Positions 43,901 through 53,800 of a stretch of DNA of 64,000 nt are shown piece after piece. Below the pieces are notes generated by a model. That model made no database searches and was not told the DNA's origin. It worked only from the letters and a program-made list of their open reading frames with translations. Origin of the DNA: Brachionus plicatilis (lineage: Eukaryota > Rotifera > Eurotatoria > Ploima > Brachionidae); NCBI GenBank assembly GCA_010279815.1, contig QEOQ01000519.1, forward strand, positions 828,094-892,093, given 5' to 3'. Numbering within the stretch: the first letter of the stretch is position 1; each line of letters begins with the position of its first letter. The translations under genes and the position numbers were made by a program.

Positions 43901-46900
43901 AAAATTTTAAAATAATGTTTTCAATAAAAATATTTCAAATAATATTTTTCTTTAAATTTTGACAATTTTTAAAATCAAATAATATAAAAATACAATAGAT
44001 AACACAAATCTCTACAAACTCAAGAAACTGAACAAACTGAACAAACTGAACAAAATGATTTAAATGATTAAAACAAGATATTCAATTAAATGAAATCATT
44101 TTTAAAAAAAAGCAAAATTCAGTTTGTCGGATTTTATTCAGATCGTCAATACATGGATTTTTAACATTTTTTCGAATTTTCTTTCAATTTCTGAAACGTT
44201 TTATTAAAAGGAATACTATTAAATCGTCAAATAAAAAATTAATTGTCTAATAGATAATTAATTTTCAAATATTAAAAAATTATATCAATAATTAAACAGT
44301 TCAGACATCAATCTAATCCAAGATTTCCCAGCATCGCTAATTCATATTCGTGGCACAGGTAGACCAGTAAAAATGAAAGGGTTTGTTTAAATAATTTTGC
44401 TTTTTTATATAATTTATTAATTTGATTTTTTTATTAGACATTTTTTATTTTATATGACTAATTAAATAAATGTATGACATTTGATTTAATAATTGACTTT
44501 TAATTAAAATTGACGAATTCATTTTGCGGCGGTGAAGTTTGCAGCAAAAAAACTTAAAGCAAATCAATTTTTTTTTAATTTAAAAATTAAATGATAATTT
44601 TGTAAAATTTTGAAAATTTTTAACATTCAAAATGAAATTTTAAAAAATTTTAAAAAAATATTAACATAAAAACTTAACTGTTTCTATCAATATTCGATCT
44701 ATCCTTCCAAATATAAAGAATTTTTTAATTTTTTATTTTTGTTTACGTTTAACAAATTTTGTTTAAAAGTGTTTATCATTTATTTTTAAAATAATTGCTA
44801 AGAATTGAAAAAAACTGGTGTTTAATTTAATAAAGCATATTTTGCAATAGTTTTTGCTCCAAACTTCACCACCGCTTCATTTTTAATATCACAAAATGAA
44901 TTATTTTTAGTTGACAATTAATTTTTGATTAGACCGTTTAATAAAGGGCCTTATTAAAGGTTTACATTGAAAATTTTAATTCAGACCCTTAAAAGCATAA
45001 TTCTATTCAAAAACCGTGTGTACCTTTTCAAATTGATTTTCAAGCTTAATCTTAAAAGGACACCAACCAAAACCTGAGAGTCAGCGAAGTAAAGTATTAT
45101 CAGTAAAATCAGATTTGAAGAAATTTAAAAAAATGGAATGTAAATTATCTTGATTGGAAAAATTGAAAAACATTTAATTGTCTTGATTCTTATAATTAAT
45201 TTGTAATTTATAAAACGGGGTACTCTTCTTTTAATGTGACAATTTTGTTGTGATAAAAAAAATCAATGAAAATGTAAAAATGTAAAATTATTTTTATTTT
45301 GTCTGAAAGTTGCACAATGTCGTAACCATGAAACTAATTTTAAACTTATAAAAAAAAAGTTTTTCAATTTTTTTTTATTTTGTTTCTGTACTTTTTATAA
45401 TTTTGTATTGAGTTTCACAAAACCCTTTTATTATCCAATTTTAAATATTTAAATCTTTTGATTTAAAAATAATCTCAATTAAATAATGCCAGCTTTTTCA
45501 TAATAGACATGTTAACCCTCGGATAAGGTTAAGCAAATGAAATACATTTATAAAGTTTTTTTATATTTCATTTTGTTTTATTAAACAATTAAACTACACA
45601 ATCAATAACACAATAAAGGCCTAAGTTGTATAAGTGTTGTTTGTAGAAATATTCGAATATGACGACTTAAATGAAATAAAGTTATACATATTTACAGTGG
45701 TGATTTGATAACAGTATTTTACGAAAAATTACGTAAAATACCGTAAATTAACCAAATTTTACAACATTTTACGTAAATTAACGTAAAATCCGAAAAGTGA
45801 AAAAGAAGTATTTTACGAAAAATTACGAAAATTTGGCAAAATGTTATTTATTGTAAATTTTTATATTTTTACATTTTTACATTTTTGAGAGAAGAAAAAA
45901 AAATCTCAAAATCAAAAAATTTAAAAAAATTTTCATTCAAGAAAAGTAATAATAAATTCGCAATTACTTAAAAAGGAGTTTTAGAAAAATTTAAATGTAA
46001 AAACCAAGGATAATTTTTTGAAAATCCCTTTTAATTAATTGCGAATTTATTATTACTTTTCTCGAATGAATTTTTTTTTAGATTTTTTGATTTTGAGATT
46101 TTTTTTTCTTCTCTCAAAAATGTAAAAATGTAAAAATATAAAAATTTACAATAAATAACATTTTGCCGAAAATTTTCAGTATTTTGAGATAATTTTGGTA
46201 AAATTTGGTAAAATTAAAAACGGTCAATTCAAAATTCAAAATTTTTTGAAAAATGTCTTTTTTTTCCAAAAATCGAAAATTTAAGAAAGCTTTTTTTATA
46301 ACAGTTTAAAAAAAATATTTTTTTGACCAATTTATGAAAAAAAAACTATCTTAAATTTTGATTTTTTTTTTTTTGAATTGATTTTTGGAAAAAAAAGACA
46401 TTTTTCAATTTTTAATTTTACCAAATTTTACCAAAATTATCTCAAAATACAGAAAATTTTCGTAATTTTTCGTAAAATACTTCTTTTTCACTTTTCGGAT
46501 TTTACGTTATATTACGTAAAATGTGGTAAAATTTGGTTAATTTACGGTATTTTACGTAATTTTTCGTAAAATACTGTTATCAAATCACCACTGTATAATA
46601 AATATTTAAATTAAAAAAGTCATTCAAAAGTCAAGATAAACATCAAATTGAAGCATTAAAATTAATTAAGATTGTAGACAATGGTCGTTGCAATAACGAT
46701 GACACCTAATATTAAATTAATGTATTCTTCAATTTAAATAATGATAACACTTTAGACTAAATACTAAATTTAAAATTTTACCACAGTAATTGGTTCTGGT
46801 GTCCCAAAATCGCTCAGTGGAACAATCACAAATTCCGGTTCGTTTTTCCCCGTTGTAAAAGCAACCAAGACCATAGGCACACTCGTTTTGATAAAAATTA

Positions 46901-47474
46901 GTACATACTGCCCCATAACTCAATCTGTCGACTTAAAAAAAAAATCTAAAAATTTATTTCTCTAAGCTCTATCTCTATAAGCATACCGCAGGTGAGTCCA
47001 TTGAAATATTTGGTTGTCGGACAGGTACAAGTAAGATCTACACATAAAAGATTGTCTGACTGAGAGCACTCATTTGTGGAATTGCAAAAATCACCGTGGA
47101 GTTTTGGATCTAGTTAGTTAAATATTTGAAAATTAAATTAATTTGTTTGAAAATTAAAAAAATTTACAAGCTGAGCTTATTCCGATGCCGATACCGTAGC
47201 CAATCGCGCCAAATACGAGCAATGCTATTAAATTTATTGCGATAAATAATAACCATGGTCTAATGACTAAATTTTTATTATAAATTTTTATTCCTTCTGT
47301 AGGTGGTTTTTCTACATCATACTTTAAAAAAAAATCAAAATTTAAAAATTTAAAAAAACTGATTTTTCCTGGTACTTGGTAGATATTTGCAGATGTTACA
47401 TTGGTATTCTCGGCTGAGTGGGCCACAGCTTGGAGTATAACTTCTGGTTTATTTTGTTTAAGCTTTGACGCCAT
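34904..47474 (-). CDS. Type II membrane protein with EB/EGF-like cysteine modules and C-terminal C-type lectin domain, 23 exons
   Basis: Exons (minus strand, 5' to 3'): 47474-47376, 47321-47168, 47109-46987, 46931-46782, 43506-42988, 41486-41393, 41339-41302, 41253-41157, 41105-41068, 41006-40910, 40848-40827, 40770-40755, 40705-40603, 40551-40511, 40459-40327, 40273-40086, 39482-39371, 39317-39274, 35700-35641, 35589-35514, 35468-35219, 35169-35082, 35022-34904. All junctions are GT-AG and phase-compatible; the total is 887 codons including stop. A short cytoplasmic N-terminus (MASKLKQNKPE) precedes one membrane anchor (PWLLFIAINLIALLVFGAIG). About ten repeated cysteine modules follow, each with C-x-C then YW/YF-x-(D/N) and a closing C (for example CTCDSSNFWNGTQC, CSCLNTHYWDSTIC), resembling EB domains. 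The last 110 residues are a CTLD (CYRVEY, AALASCTANAAHL, WVGAT, GEPTGGG, LYFICEY). EPN is changed to EPT, so calcium-dependent sugar binding is uncertain. A surface receptor is likely; function unknown. Confidence 0.78.
37185..38069 (+). mobile_element. MULE element 4 with TCAATTAA arrays, 9-bp target duplication
   Basis: Ends GGCTCTATGTTTTTCTGTC and, inverted, GACAATATGATTTTCCGTC. Exact 9-bp duplication AAAAATTAA at 37176-37184 and 38070-38078. The first 290 bases hold many TCAATTAA words and the last 190 hold TTAATTGA words, in mirror orientation. The 885-bp element contains only a deletion-derived ORF pair. Confidence 0.9.
37500..37879 (+). pseudogene. Internally deleted SWIM-type MULE protein
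   Basis: ATG at 37500 opens 34 codons (MNLVPDINEFEASETSSSSI) ending at TAA 37602-37604. Two bases later, ATG at 37607 opens a 90-aa frame: NSNWESFEEFSESFQKL, the SWIM zinc finger CTCPSWFKHYMCKHIVGI (C-x-C-x8-C-x-H) and a basic tail KTRPVGRPKKISSALML. The catalytic core of the transposase is gone. The second frame is intact and could encode a zinc-finger/AT-hook-like peptide. Confidence 0.7.
38181..38480 (+). mobile_element. Probable solo LTR (300 bp)
   Basis: Begins TGTAGACGTC and ends ATATTACA (TG...CA with TGTA/TACA termini), flanked by TTAA on both sides. It contains CCCAATAAAG, a poly(A)-type signal, followed by a GC-richer stretch like an R-U5 region. No internal retroelement sequence adjoins. 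The short duplication is A/T-only, so chance cannot be excluded. Confidence 0.4.
38593..38778. mobile_element. Short hAT-type MITE related to 20616-21094
   Basis: Ends CAGAGTTGTTTAAAAGTC and, inverted, CAGAGTTGCATAAAGTC; interior with repeated AAGTC/GACTT words. No exact 8-bp duplication was found, so the flanks have probably changed. Confidence 0.6.
39483..39660. repeat. A-rich low-complexity tract in a lectin intron
   Basis: Runs of AAAAAAT and AAAATTT units immediately upstream of the exon ending at 39482; on the sense strand it is a T-rich tract before the acceptor. Confidence 0.6.
44225..44934 (+). mobile_element. Probable MULE-derived element with AATTGTC arrays
   Basis: Left end region GTCAAATAAAAAATTAATTG mirrors the right end region (inverse reads GTCTAATCAAAAATTAATTG). 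Between them lie more AATTGTC/GACAATT-like words and, at about 44340-44380, a short reading RGTGRPVKMKG like the AT-hook tail of MULE proteins. Target duplication not certain. Interrupted by the MITE at 44526-44875. Confidence 0.45.
44526..44875. mobile_element. 350-bp MITE with exact 8-bp target duplication
   Basis: Ends GCGGCGGTGAAGTTTGCAGC and, inverted, GCGGTGGTGAAGTTTGGAGC. Exact duplication TTCATTTT at 44518-44525 and 44876-44883. The interior is A/T-only without ORF. The 8-bp duplication is compatible with hAT, P or Merlin superfamilies; the termini do not identify which. Confidence 0.8.
45695..46593. mobile_element. Complete palindromic MITE of the TTTACGTAA family
   Basis: Ends CAGTGGTGATTTGATAACAG in perfect inverted orientation, flanked by TA (45693-45694 and 46594-46595). 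The 899 bases are largely inverted repeats: outer TTTACGTAA-rich arms, an inner palindrome centred near 46000 and another near 46320. The CAGTG end plus TA duplication suggests a Tc1/mariner/pogo-related mobiliser. The related copy is at 20273-21142. Confidence 0.88.
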
Positions 47475-49327
47475 TGTGTAATAGCGCAAAATTAATTGCT
47501 TTTAATTTCGAAAAGTAAACTTGAGATTTAAATGTATTTTCTTTTAATGTTTTAATCAACAAAAAAAGTTTTAAAATTTAGCTACTGAATACTTAAAAGT
47601 TTAATGATGTTTATTAAAAATTTGACACCTTCAATTTAATTTCGTGTTAAGAAAAATTAAGAGAAATATATTTTTTTTATTTTTCAATGATTTAGATCAC
47701 GATAAAAATATTTTGTCGTGTGCTAAATAGCCATAAAATCAATTAAATTTCTGATAGCCTTTTTTTATTCATTAATTTAAATTTAGAAAAAAAAAAAAAC
47801 GATTAACGAAAACGTGTTTGTCAAAATCAAATGCTACCTGTTAAATGCTACTTTTTAAAAGTTGTTGAGAATATGTACAAGTTTTAATGAAATCTACAAT
47901 AAATTCTAAAATATTCAATGGAATAATTGAGAATAATTTTAAAAATTTTTTCCCAATTATTTAATGGAATCTACAGTAAATTCTCAATTAAAGAGACTAG
48001 AGACATTATATAACAAAAATTCAAGTCTAAATAATTAATAATTTGATTTTAATTTTAATATAATATAATTCAAATAATTACAATATTTTTATAAACAATT
48101 TAAATTTAAATTTTTAAGCTTTTAAGTAAAAGACCAGAGTTGTTTAAAAGTCCCAAAAAAAAACCAAGTCATTAAAAAAAATGTCCAAGTCGTTTATGAC
48201 TAGTTGAAATTCTATAATGTATATCAACTAATTCAAATGTGTTTTTTTATTTATTAAAAATTAAATTTTTGTTTTATTCTTTAGCTCTCCAACAGTATTT
48301 ATCAGGGCGCAAATAAATTTCTCATTACATGCCTGTATTCAGGCAAAAAAACTGGGAAAATTACTAATTATTTCAATCAAGAATTGCTTTGAATTTTTTT
48401 AAAATTTTTGAAATCAAACATTTTTGTTAATGAGTTTATAATATAAAAAGATTAAAAAAAATTTAAAAAAAGTAAAATTTAAATTTTTTTTAAATATAAT
48501 TATATCTATTTAAAATATTTAAAATAAACTAATTATGTTTTTTTTGGCGAATTATAAGTAAAATTAAGTTCAGAAAATTTGCTCTTTATAATTATAAAAA
48601 AAAACTTTGGACCAAAGCTGGTTTAGTTCCAAAAATAAATCAAGATTTGATGTAAATTAAATTAAAAATATAAAATTTAATATTTTTATATTAGAAAATT
48701 ATTTGATCGTAAACAAAAACATCTTTTTTTTTGAAAAAGAAAAATACTGATATTTTTAATCGTCCAAATGAGAGACTTAAAACAAATTATTAATTTATCT
48801 TTTAATTATTTAATTATTAACTTATTATTTAAAAATAAATTTTATAACAGAAAATAAAAAATAATGTACAACGAGGTACAACGTTCAACAGACATTATTC
48901 CATTAATACGAAACATCTTGTCATTTTCCTTAATTTATTTATTTTATTAAATTATTAAATCATTTTTTAATATTCTCAAATATAACCATATTAAATTTCT
49001 TCAAAGCTAGACGCGGTTCATCTCACAAAGATTTAATATATGACAGGATCTTTGATTTTTTTTATATTTAAACACATTAAAACATTTAAAGGGTTTATCC
49101 ATTTTATTTTATGAACAAATTTTCTTTTTTAATTTCAAAAATGAATCATTTTTATATTTAGACTTCAACAATTCAATTTCCAACAAAAAAATAAAAAACT
49201 TGAACTTATTCCTATTATTCCATTTTTTCAAATGCATCACCTTGAAAAGTAAAATAAAATTTTTTTATTTTTTATTTTAAATCTTTAAAGTAAAAATATG
49301 TCAAATTTTTTTTTTTCTTTAACACTG
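47475..49327. other. Intergenic region between the two lectin genes
   Basis: AT-rich. At 48135 an isolated hAT-type end, CAGAGTTGTTTAAAAGTC, is followed by AAGTC words; its partner end was not found. The bases just above 47474 should hold the promoter of the large lectin gene. Confidence 0.45.
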
Positions 49328-50077
49328 TTAATTGAATTGACATACAGTCATTATAGACGAACCTGGTGGATAATCATTTAATCCTCCTTCAAGAACTCCT
49401 AAAAAGGGTTCGGATAAAGTAGCCGTGTTTCCGGCACTATGACTTGGCTGGCCAGGCATAAAACCTCCAACTCTCATTCCATCACTCCATTTATAAACTT
49501 CAGTTGCTGATGATACCGATGAATATGCCCAAATTCCAGAATTTCCAAAAGTTTCCTCTATAAAGTCTAATTCCCTGCGGCTTTTTGGAGTAATCAACGA
49601 TGTTCCTTTGTTTTGACATTCTAATTTAGCCGAGGCAAACAGATAGTTACCAGAAAGCAATTGATAGCAAGCATAAGGCCATCCAGCATATTTTGTAAAA
49701 CCACTTAGACAACTCAAACACTTTTTTTGACTGAGTGACCAGTAGTTGTCAGATTGACTGCAGTTTTGGATCTCTATTTTATACGATATTTTTTCGTATA
49801 AGTAGGCATCGTTTGAAGATATCAAACTATCTTTGGCGTATTCACTGTAAAAAATGCATTTTGCATTACCATGTTCCACATATGCACAATAAATGTTGTC
49901 TCTGCATTTGTTTAGGCACCAAAATTTTGAAAATTGAGAACCTGGAGCGCTATAGATTTTCCAAGATTGATCTGTTATCCGAGCAGCTTTTTTGATGAAT
50001 TTTGCTGACCATTTATTCGAACAGTTGGATAACAAAATTAATTTATTAATAACCAAAATCATAAATAAAATTTTCAT
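49328..50077 (-). CDS. Secreted C-type lectin-like protein, single exon
   Basis: ATG at 50077 to the stop at 49328, 249 residues. Signal peptide MKILFMILVINKLILLSNC. The N-terminal half has an apple/PAN-like cysteine cluster, FWCLNKCRDNIYCAYVE and AKCIFYSEY. The linker DNYWSLSQKKCLSCLSGFTK closely parallels YYWSPSEKNCRTCPNGY just before the CTLD of the gene at 34904-47474, so the two are probably related. The CTLD follows (CYQLLSGNYLFASAKLEC, GIWAYSSVSS, MTVCQF). The second disulfide pair of the fold appears lost: the positions corresponding to the inner cysteines read FLGVLE and NDYPP, and EPN reads QPS. Sugar binding is therefore doubtful. It lies upstream of the larger gene in the same orientation. 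Confidence 0.82.
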   Translation of the reverse strand: MKILFMILVINKLILLSNCSNKWSAKFIKKAARITDQSWKIYSAPGSQFSKFWCLNKCRDNIYCAYVEHGNAKCIFYSEYAKDSLISSNDAYLYEKISYKIEIQNCSQSDNYWSLSQKKCLSCLSGFTKYAGWPYACYQLLSGNYLFASAKLECQNKGTSLITPKSRRELDFIEETFGNSGIWAYSSVSSATEVYKWSDGMRVGGFMPGQPSHSAGNTATLSEPFLGVLEGGLNDYPPGSSIMTVCQFN

Positions 50078-50320
50078 TTTTCAAACAATTCTGTTAAAAA
50101 AAATAATTTTAAGTTTCTTAAAGTGAGTTGATTAATAATTGAAATTTTAATTAAAAAAAGTAAATCGATTTTTCCAGAAATCGGCATTGGAAAAATTGGA
50201 ACAGCTTTAGCCTGAATCCAATTGGCACATTATTGGCAAAAATTGCAAATTTTCAGAACAATTTAATTAAATTTTCAAAACCCCAACAATAATCACAATA
50301 AAAGAAAAAAATAAATTCAT

Positions 50321-50360
50321 GGAAGGAGCTTAAGCTCGGTACAGTTAACAAATAAATAAA
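50321..50360 (+). repeat. Non-LTR 3' tail
   Basis: GGAAGGAGCTTAAGCTCGG, then ACAGTTAACA and AAATAAATAAA: the hairpin and simple tail of the family at 27988-29869, with the element body missing. Confidence 0.6.
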
Positions 50361-50662
50361 ATAAATGGAAAAGAATGGAATCCTTAAAAAATTTTCAAAG
50401 TCAAGAATTTCATATTAATTTATAATGTTTTAAAAAAAAATACAAATTTTAATAGGCTAGGATTTTTTGAATACCAAAAAAGCTAACTCGTGTAACAAAA
50501 AAAAATAAAAAAAAAAGATAATGAATAAGACAATAAAAATATAATTTTTTTATTTTTATTTTAGGCTAACTTCGTAACAAAAAAATAAGTTTTTAAAAAT
50601 AAAAAAAATATGAAAAAATTCTTTTGAAAAAGTATAGCAGGTACAATAACTTTTCTTTTCAT

Positions 50663-50792
50663 TCAACTTTGTTTATTAAGCTCAACAATCCAAATTTTAT
50701 CAGAAAGTTCTCTATAATCTTCAAAATCTGTCCATGATCTTTTGTTTAGACTCTTCTTGAATTGCTTGACTGTTGACGCACATTGGGCTTCT
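50663..50792 (-). pseudogene. MULE transposase fragment
   Basis: Minus-strand frame of 42 residues, STVKQFKKSLNKRSWTDFED then YRELSDKIWIVELNKQ, ending in TGA. It matches the segment just before the SWIM finger in MULE proteins (compare NWESFEEFSESFQKLRVICL at 37.6 kb). Isolated remnant. Confidence 0.4.
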
Positions 50793-51084
50793 TAATCAAG
50801 GATAAAAGCAAAAGAAGAGCCCTAAATATTTAAAAAAAAAATTTGACTCAAAAAATGCCAATTTGATGTAAAATCAATTATTTTGTTAATAATTAAGATA
50901 ATTTGTTTAGAAAAAAGCTTGTTCAAAATTTTTTTTTTTTTATTTTTTTTGTTACAGAGTTAGATATTTTGATTATTATATTAGAATGATTATTATTTAG
51001 ATGGTGATTTTTTTTATTAGTTAATTTTGGCAATTTTAATAAGTATTATTTGAATATTAATTATTAAAAGTTTAGTTTAAACCA

Positions 51085-51440
51085 ACTATTTGGACGATTT
51101 CCTACCAATGGGCTAAGGAATCAAAGGAAATTAAATTAATAGACAAAAAATTTTTTATTCCGTCAGATGATTCAGATAAGATTTCTGAGGCTCAGTTAAA
51201 GCGTTCTTGAAAATTCAAGACTTTTGATCGTTTGGTAAAGTCATTTGATATATGGAGTCTTACTAGGGATAATTGGCAAGATTGAAAAGAGACTAAATAC
51301 ACTTGTCCTTATTTTCCAAAAGAGTATAGTTAGTATGACTATGATATTAAAAGAAGTCAATTCTTCAGGTTTCATCGGACAAAAAAGAAATGGAGACATA
51401 CCTTCATTAGCAAAAAAAAGCTATTTTAGAGGATATTTTT
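51085..51440 (+). pseudogene. Decayed SWIM-type MULE C-terminus
   Basis: Plus-strand reading with several stops: IWTISYQWAKESKEIKLIDK, FKTFDRLVKSFDIWSL, NWQD and TCPYFPKEYS (eroded SWIM finger), then in another frame IGQKRNGDIPSLAKKSYF, equivalent to the RGRP-type tail. Opposite in strand to the fragment at 50663-50792, so they come from different insertions or a rearranged element. Confidence 0.5.
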
Positions 51441-53146
51441 AATATTTTTAATTGATTAATACATAGATGATAAATACACAAATTTTTTTTTTCGAAACCA
51501 TCTTTAATAATAAATATAAATACCCATTTAACAATAATCCACTTTTTTCAATCGATTTCTTTTACTTTCAATTTTTTATTCTTTTTATTTTTTTGGTTAA
51601 TTAAATTATTTTTTAATAAACTTAAGAAAACTTTAAAAAAAAAACAATCGAATTTGAAAAATCATTAAATTCAATTAAATCACGTGACTAAAACAATTAT
51701 GAAAACATTCTATTTTATTCTTTAAATTTATTTATTTAATTATTTTTTTATTGCATCATGCTCACGGTGTTTACTAAATAAATAAATAATAATTTATCTA
51801 AAATTTGATATATCTGATTATTTGATCTTTTTCATTAAGGTATCAAAAACAATGCGAAACTGAGGGACAATGTTTGATGGTATTTTTTAAAGCCAAAGGT
51901 GCTAAATCTTGTACAACTCTCTGTTTAATATTATAGTTATTCTTCAAACTTTAGTTAGCCTAATCATAAATGTTACGCTTTAAGTTAAATTTTGTTTTAA
52001 AATTCACGGATTTCTTCATAAAGGTGTTAAAACAGATGGAAAAATCATAAACGATGAAAAACAATTTGATAACATTTATTCAATATGAAAAATAATTTTG
52101 TGAGCTAGATATCAGTTATGAATTTTTTATTTTTATTTTTTATAATTAGATAAGTCCCATAGTTAAAATTAAAGTAAAAAGTTTTAAAAAAAAATAAAAA
52201 TGAGCATGTATAATATTAAGTTACATGACAATGTATAATTTTAAGAGTATATTTTAACAAATTTTGAATTTTTTACTTTTATCTTTCAAATTTTATTAGC
52301 AGAAATTTTTTTTTATAGAATTCTTTTAACAAAATTTCAAAAAGTAATCTTTACCGTACTCCATTGTTTGATATTGCAGCCTAAAAACCGATACAATCTT
52401 AAATTATTCTTAATTTACACAGTATTTTCTAAAAATATGTTTTACACCTAGATTCCGCATTAAAATGAATTTTTAAAGTTTAATGCGGAATCAAAGTTTA
52501 AGATTTTTTCCAAAAAAAAAAATTATTTTTATGAATTTTATATTAGATCCAGCGCTATAAATTCAATTCAAAGACAAAATTAACTTTGAGATTGAGGAAT
52601 GTCAAACAATCGAATACCGTAAATTAATTTAATACAAAAAAAAGTAGAATCTAATTTTTAAAATTTGTATTGAGCAAATTTGAGTCTAAATGACAAAAAA
52701 TTAATTGAAAAATAAAATAAATTTTATGTAAATTTTTTGTTTCATTTATTAAATTAAGTAAAAACTTTTTAAAAAATATTTCTAATAAAATTACTTCATA
52801 TTTTTTTAGCACCAATGTAATTTTTAATAAAATTTTAAAAAAAAACTCAATTAAATATATTTGATGGTTATCTAACAAAATTTTAATTAAAATCAGATAA
52901 AAAATAGCAGATAATCTTTTTTTCAAATCAATCATACTTAATATGGGCAATATTTGAGACCAAAAATCCTAATTAAATTATTTTTAAATATGTTTATTTT
53001 CGATACATGAGTAAAAAAACAACAAATTGAAAAATCACAAAAATTTATTTAATTATTTTTGAATTTGAAGTTTAGACTAATTGGTTTTGATTAAAAAATA
53101 AAGTTTAATTGAAATAAATTAAAAATTTTGAAATTACTAAAAACAG
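51441..53146. other. AT-rich intergenic DNA
   Basis: No gene supported. ATGCTCACGGTGTTTACTAA followed by AAATAAAT units near 51757-51785 may be a further degenerate non-LTR tail. Confidence 0.4.
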
Positions 53147-53452
53147 CTAATCAATTAAAATTGACTCTTTTTTCATATTCAGCATCTCGATTTCAACGAG
53201 TTTATTTTTTTTCTTGTTATCCGACTTTTTGGATCTAATGCCGAATTTAATTGTTCGATTCCTCAAATTTTTTCCTTGCTGTGTAAAAAGCAACCATGAG
53301 GCCGCCACAAAAATAGCAAAGCAACAAAAAAATATTTTCACTGCAAACAAAAGCATTGACTTGGAATCCTTGGCACTAGCAGTCTGACTAATTGGGCCGA
53401 ATGCTGACGAGCTATGCAAACAAGCAATCAAAATTAAATGACTAATAAACAT
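53147..53452 (-). CDS. Small single-pass membrane protein of unknown function
   Basis: ATG at 53452, 101 residues, single exon. The N-terminal MFISHLILIACLHSSSAFG looks like a signal peptide. A 30-residue polar stretch (ISQTASAKDSK) precedes a membrane segment, MLLFAVKIFFCCFAIFVAAS, and a basic cytosolic tail follows (RNRTIKFGIRSKKSDNKKKN). Type I topology is implied. Codon use is less A/T-extreme than in neighbouring open frames, which favours a real gene. No family recognised; further exons cannot be excluded. Confidence 0.5.
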   Translation of the reverse strand: MFISHLILIACLHSSSAFGPISQTASAKDSKSMLLFAVKIFFCCFAIFVAASWLLFTQQGKNLRNRTIKFGIRSKKSDNKKKNKLVEIEMLNMKKESILID

Positions 53453-53479
53453 TTCTGTAATTAAAAATTTTATTTTTTT

Positions 53480-53800
53480 CTCAATTCAAATTAAACTACG
53501 GCCAAATTAGGCGCTTGAAAATTGATCAAATATTTCTCTCGAGATCAATATAGAGATTTTTGAATTAAAAGCGGAAAATCAAACAAATTGTCTCATTAGG
53601 ATCTGAGGACTAAAGGCAGTGAATTAATGAGCCATTTGACTACGATACCTTTCGATATTGAGTTAAATATACTAGGCTCGTCAAGGGACCGTGGCTCATT
53701 TCCGGGATGCAAAATTAATTAGATAACTGGCTAATTGTGGCTTAAGACTTGGCAAACATGCAATTCGATATGTAAAGTTAATTTCAAGTTGACTAATATC
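53480..53800. promoter_or_regulatory. G+C-richer non-coding stretch upstream of the small membrane protein
   Basis: Unlike the flanking A/T-rich DNA, it contains mixed-sequence words (TTCTCTCGAGATC, AGGGACCGTGGCTCATTTCC) without ORFs. Position immediately 5' of the minus-strand gene suggests promoter/enhancer DNA. Inference from composition and position only. Confidence 0.3.

Larger units (their letters stand above)
43507..46781 (-). other. 3.3-kb intron of the lectin gene with MITE insertions
   Basis: Between exons 46931-46782 and 43506-42988, phase 1. Contains a MULE-derived fragment (44225-44934) with an 8-bp-duplication MITE inside it, and a complete palindromic MITE (45695-46593). Confidence 0.7.

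Noticed and set aside
52651..52950. 99-aa minus-strand frame
   Set aside because: Almost only Leu, Ile, Lys, Phe and Asn; no signal, motif or splice support.
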